Assembly (NCBI GenBank): GCA_025057995.1
Contig: JANXEW010000005.1
Coordinates: forward strand, 40,832 to 104,831
Reading direction: 5' to 3'
Source of the DNA: Thermofilaceae archaeon
GTDB lineage: Archaea > Thermoproteota > Thermoprotei > Thermofilales > Thermofilaceae
Length of the DNA: 64,000 nucleotides
Shown here: in pieces, positions 61,056-64,000 of the stretch
Position numbering within the stretch: the stretch's first letter is position 1
Layout of the letters: the number at the start of each line of letters is the position of its first letter
Translations under genes and position numbers: made by a program
Notes under the pieces: model-generated
Databases searched by the model: none
What the model saw: only the letters and a program-made list of their open reading frames with translations
Told to the model about the DNA's origin: nothing

Positions 61056-62559
61056 CCCTTCGGACTGCTTCCTCGTAAACCTGCTCCATCTTTTCAGCTG
61101 ACTTACTCCATGTGAACTTTGACGCTCTCTCTATGCATCTCCTTCTAAGCTCCTCCCCAGATATCTGTGGTTTAGGAAGTCCGAACGACTCCACAGCTTC
61201 TAGACGACCAGCTTCTACCAGATCCTCTCTAGCTGTAATGGTTAGAAGCGACGCGAGAGCTCTCGCAAGCTCCATGGGCTGCTCTGGCGGCACTAGATAG
61301 CCTGTACCGTTCCACGAGTCATTCCGTAGATCTACAACCGTCTCTTTCAATCCACCAGCCCAGCTCGAAGCTACCGGTACCCCCGCGGCCATAGCTTCTA
61401 TAGCTGTCAAGCCGAAGGGCTCCCAACGGCTGGGGACAGCGAAAGCGTCAGCGGCTAGGTGGGCTAGAGCGTAAATGTTGCGCGCATGTCCGACGAAGAC
61501 TCTTACGTTCGGTCTCCGGTCGGCTTCGCTGAGCAGCCAACTCAAGTGTCCCTCTTCCCCTCTAACTGACAAGAGAAGGATGATAACTTTAACGTTTGGA
61601 ATTACTTCCGTAAGGATGCTCGAGGCAAAGAGAAGTTGGTCGAACCCCTTCTGCCAACTCGCTCTCCCGGTAGCGAGGACGAGGGGTCCATCGGATGCGA
61701 AGGGCTCCACCCTCCTGGAAGCCCAGCTGAAAGCAGGATCTAACCTCTCCGGCGTTGCGTCTCCTAAGGCTCTAGTCAAGAAGTACCTCCTCAAAGTTCT
61801 TCTCGGAAGCTTCGTCCCCCCGTACAACGTCACAAGATTATGACCGTGGTAGTGTTCAACTTCGCTCAGTAGCTGGGTTAGGCTCCAGTTCGTACCGTTG
61901 TAGACGAACGTTAGACGATCTCCAGCTGCCCATCCGAGCGTTGGACGTATCGTCTCCTCGAGATAGCTCTTGCTCACTGTGACGACTCTATCGGCTACTT
62001 GAGCGGCAATTAGCTCGAGAACTCCCCCGGATCTAGCGTACGCTTCCCCTAATTTTAAGCCTCTCAGCGAACAACCCGGATCCAAGCCGCAATCCCGGAA
62101 AAGGTAGTCCCAGCCGACCCACTTGCCGAGGTAAAGGTGAACGTGGAAGATTAGAGCAGACTTACCCTGCGTCAAACATTGCAGTGAAAGCGCGGAAGGT
62201 ACAGCATGCCAGTCGTTAGCGTGTATGACATCAGGCGAACCTACCGCGTTTAACACGCCTCCCATAGCCCGGGAGAGTAAAGCCGATTTAGCCTCGATTA
62301 AACCATCAGCGTAAATTGTAGGTTCGTCCAGGACTGGATTGGAAACAAGGATGACTTTTACACCATCTACGTCTCTCTGATAAAGCGAGAAAGACCCATA
62401 GCTTGCTAGTATTTCGCCTCGGGCGCCGTGGCTAGGCATTACCACGTGCACATCGTGGCCGCGGTTCTTCAAGTGGGAAGCGTAACCGTAAACAGCTTCA
62501 CCCAGCCCCCCCGCTTTCGCGACGCCGCTATACTCGAAAGTCAGAATCCAGACGCGCAT
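61042..62559 (-). CDS. glgA: Glycogen/starch synthase (GT5)
   Basis: 505 residues. The donor-binding K-A-G-G-L-G-E-A-V motif sits at residue 15, A-T-G-R-A-S-W-Q-K-G-F-D in the second lobe, and E-X7-E as P-S-R-W-E-P-F-G-L-T-A-I-E-A near residue 380, typical of GT-B glycogen synthases. It transfers glucose from ADP- or UDP-glucose to growing alpha-glucan, so this organism stores glycogen. No branching enzyme or pyrophosphorylase gene is adjacent. ATG start. Confidence 0.92.
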   Translation of the reverse strand: MRVWILTFEYSGVAKAGGLGEAVYGYASHLKNRGHDVHVVMPSHGARGEILASYGSFSLYQRDVDGVKVILVSNPVLDEPTIYADGLIEAKSALLSRAMGGVLNAVGSPDVIHANDWHAVPSALSLQCLTQGKSALIFHVHLYLGKWVGWDYLFRDCGLDPGCSLRGLKLGEAYARSGGVLELIAAQVADRVVTVSKSYLEETIRPTLGWAAGDRLTFVYNGTNWSLTQLLSEVEHYHGHNLVTLYGGTKLPRRTLRRYFLTRALGDATPERLDPAFSWASRRVEPFASDGPLVLATGRASWQKGFDQLLFASSILTEVIPNVKVIILLLSVRGEEGHLSWLLSEADRRPNVRVFVGHARNIYALAHLAADAFAVPSRWEPFGLTAIEAMAAGVPVASSWAGGLKETVVDLRNDSWNGTGYLVPPEQPMELARALASLLTITAREDLVEAGRLEAVESFGLPKPQISGEELRRRCIERASKFTWSKSAEKMEQVYEEAVRRASGW

Positions 62560-62661
62560 GGCTTTAATACCGCTTACCTGCCAGCTTGAAGAAGTTTAAT
62601 ACCTTGTTGTTTTCACTTAGCCTTAGAGTACTTAGTCTAAGATATTCGAAAAGTATTCTAG

Positions 62662-62667
62662 AAAAAA
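62662..62667 (-). terminator. Oligo-T terminator of the DUF6785 gene
   Basis: Six T residues on the minus strand about 15 bases after the transporter stop codon, in AT-rich context. Confidence 0.4.
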
Positions 62668-62679
62668 TAAATCAGGTTT

Positions 62680-64000
62680 TTAGGGTATGTAGAGTGCCGA
62701 CATCCTCGGTATTGTGACCGTCACTAGGTTAACGAGCGCAGCTGGAAGCCACGTCGCACCGAAGCCGAGTATCCATCCGCTTACTAGAGGCATCGCGTAC
62801 TGCTCGTATTTCTTCACGCCTATGGTTCTAATGATAAGGTACTTTGCCACTAATGCGATAAGTGGACTCATCCACCCGTAAGGTTCGCCGACGACTAGCC
62901 CTACTACGTTGAGGAACCAGAGGAAGGGCAACCTAGTCTTCAGGATGTAGATTAGTATACCCACTAAGAAGCCAACTCCGTAGATGAGCCAGAGTACTAC
63001 AGATGGGGTGATGCCTTCCTGCAACCATCTCCCCCTATGGTAGCGACCCGCGCCCATCCAAGGCCACCAGCTTCCGCCCGCGGCGTTGGTCGCGTTAAGA
63101 CCCCCTTTCGTGTGTAAAACGAAGAAAGCTGTGAGAGGCATAGCGACGAAGGAGAATATGACGCTTCCCAAGATTACCGCTATCAAGAGATCCTTCATCC
63201 TCATCTTTACATCATGGGCTAGCTTGTATAGAGCGATGATACTCCCGCTACTGAGTGGACTAAAACCGACGTTCCAGTTAGATATGTTGGTGATATGCCT
63301 GTTTATAGTCATCCAAGCTGGGTTAGTATTCGGGTTGTCCCATGTTACGCCTGCTTCGCTAGGCCAGCCTCTGACGTAGACACCGAGTTGGTACGCTGGG
63401 TCCCATACCAGACCCCAGTCAGCCGCGAACCAGAAGAATTCTGACCACATTCTAGCGTACCATATTCCGAAAATGAGAGCGAGTATGGGTACGAGTAGGG
63501 CTATTAGGGGATCTGCTTGTTCTGCTAGCATGAGAGCGTACCAGCCGAAGAAGCCTACGAGCATTAGTATTGTCACAAGCCTCATCGACAAGCCTTGCTC
63601 AACAATATCCCTCTTCCACAGTGTCGAGAAAACGTCGACAACCCTTCTCCTGTACTTGTACAGCATCCAGACAATGACAGCTGAAACGAAACCGTTGTAA
63701 CGTATATACTTGTACGGGAAGGGCATCCAGAAGCCAGGGTGATCCTCCCAAGGCCAGACAAACTCCATGCCTGGCTTATAGGGGACGATACCGGTGGCTA
63801 CGCCGATGGACTGGTAGAGGACGCCGAATATAAACCATCCCAGTATTCCTGAGATGAGCACGTCATTAGGTAAGAGTAAACAAATGGCTAGAAATGGTAT
63901 GAAGAAAATCCCAGCCGCGTAAGCTCCGGGTAGTAGTGATGCTAGGAATGGTAGTGTTACGTTTGTTTCTCCCCACCATGCTGCTATCGGGAATGCTGGT
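62680..64000 (-). CDS. DUF6785-type membrane transporter, partial (5' end beyond the window)
   Basis: The 440 visible residues are the C-terminal part of a polytopic membrane protein homologous to the one at 27552. The frame stays open to the last base and the sequence before the internal GTG at 63861 reads A-A-W-W-G-E-T-N...L-L-P-G-A-Y-A, aligning with the G-L-W-G-E-I-P...T-L-P-G-A block at about residue 265 of the other copy. Shared C-terminal features are a V-A-K-Y-L-I-I-R-T-I-G-V-K-K-Y-E-Q-Y-A segment, near-identical in pattern to A-K-Y-L-G-N-K-V-F-G-A-R-K-Y-E-E-Y, and the terminal A-L-Y-I-P. Substrate unknown. Confidence 0.82.
   Translation of the reverse strand, partial: PAFPIAAWWGETNVTLPFLASLLPGAYAAGIFFIPFLAICLLLPNDVLISGILGWFIFGVLYQSIGVATGIVPYKPGMEFVWPWEDHPGFWMPFPYKYIRYNGFVSAVIVWMLYKYRRRVVDVFSTLWKRDIVEQGLSMRLVTILMLVGFFGWYALMLAEQADPLIALLVPILALIFGIWYARMWSEFFWFAADWGLVWDPAYQLGVYVRGWPSEAGVTWDNPNTNPAWMTINRHITNISNWNVGFSPLSSGSIIALYKLAHDVKMRMKDLLIAVILGSVIFSFVAMPLTAFFVLHTKGGLNATNAAGGSWWPWMGAGRYHRGRWLQEGITPSVVLWLIYGVGFLVGILIYILKTRLPFLWFLNVVGLVVGEPYGWMSPLIALVAKYLIIRTIGVKKYEQYAMPLVSGWILGFGATWLPAALVNLVTVTIPRMSALYIP

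Overview
The window is almost wall-to-wall protein coding and looks like a thermophilic archaeon of the Thermoproteota (Crenarchaeota/TACK) side. The evidence is heavy use of AGA/AGG arginine and ATA isoleucine codons, very many GTG and TTG starts, stop/start overlaps of the GTGA type, and TATA-like boxes centred about 24-29 bases before the first codon of most operon-leading genes, which points to leaderless transcripts. Family content agrees: archaeal ThiN-type regulator, GTP-dependent PEP carboxykinase, DUF84 XTPase, DUF123 GIY-YIG protein, DUF1667 and DUF6785 proteins. I cannot name a genus. I see no rRNA, tRNA, CRISPR array or insertion sequence.

Layout. 1-7.9 kb: truncated MFS transporter, a membrane-domain/carotenoid-isomerase-like fusion, a zinc-ribbon protein with a methyltransferase, a convergent paralogous methyltransferase, an unknown protein and an FMN reductase. 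8-13.5 kb: a corrinoid protein, a UroD-type methyltransferase and a GPH-type symporter in one operon, then a CBM9 protein and a second UroD-type methyltransferase. 13.6-16.6 kb: a divergent ZnuABC-like metal uptake locus with a NikR-like regulator. 16.8-27.2 kb: a phosphoribosyltransferase-like protein, a membrane-anchored CBM9-like protein, a radical SAM enzyme, MarC and APC membrane proteins, PEP carboxykinase, a phosphatase-HD fusion, a methyltransferase and a DUF4349 protein. 27.5-29.6 kb: a large DUF6785-type transporter.

29.7-35.5 kb: an HD protein, a strongly folded candidate non-coding RNA, and a glycerol catabolic operon (glycerol kinase, GlpA-like dehydrogenase, NAD(FAD) oxidoreductase, DUF1667). 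35.5-37.0 kb: a three-gene minus-strand unit of a tiny secreted peptide, a DNA-binding regulator and a small helical protein. 37.1-51.8 kb: a metallo-beta-lactamase protein, a third UroD-like protein, a SpoIIM protein, a disulfide oxidoreductase, a geranylgeranyl-reductase-like flavoprotein, XTPase, a secreted GH12 endoglucanase, a TIM-barrel sugar isomerase, a HAD phosphatase, a secreted transglutaminase, a flippase, Nudix and GIY-YIG proteins and a short MetE-type methionine synthase. 51.9-64 kb: an SF2 helicase, a zinc alcohol dehydrogenase, ThiT with divergent ThiR, a zinc-ribbon membrane protein, a TIM-barrel isomerase, an iron alcohol dehydrogenase, an IolB-like cupin, glycogen synthase, and a second DUF6785 transporter that runs off the end.

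Taken together the genes describe a heterotroph that hydrolyses beta-glucans outside the cell, imports sugars or glycosides, uses glycerol, stores glycogen, makes PEP from oxaloacetate, and probably moves methyl groups through corrinoid proteins. The observations I would chase first are the corrinoid protein whose canonical Asp is replaced by Ser in an operon with a sugar-type symporter, the secreted-peptide/regulator unit at 35.5-37.0 kb, the folded RNA at 30.6 kb, and the symmetric metal-regulated promoter pair at 14.6 kb.
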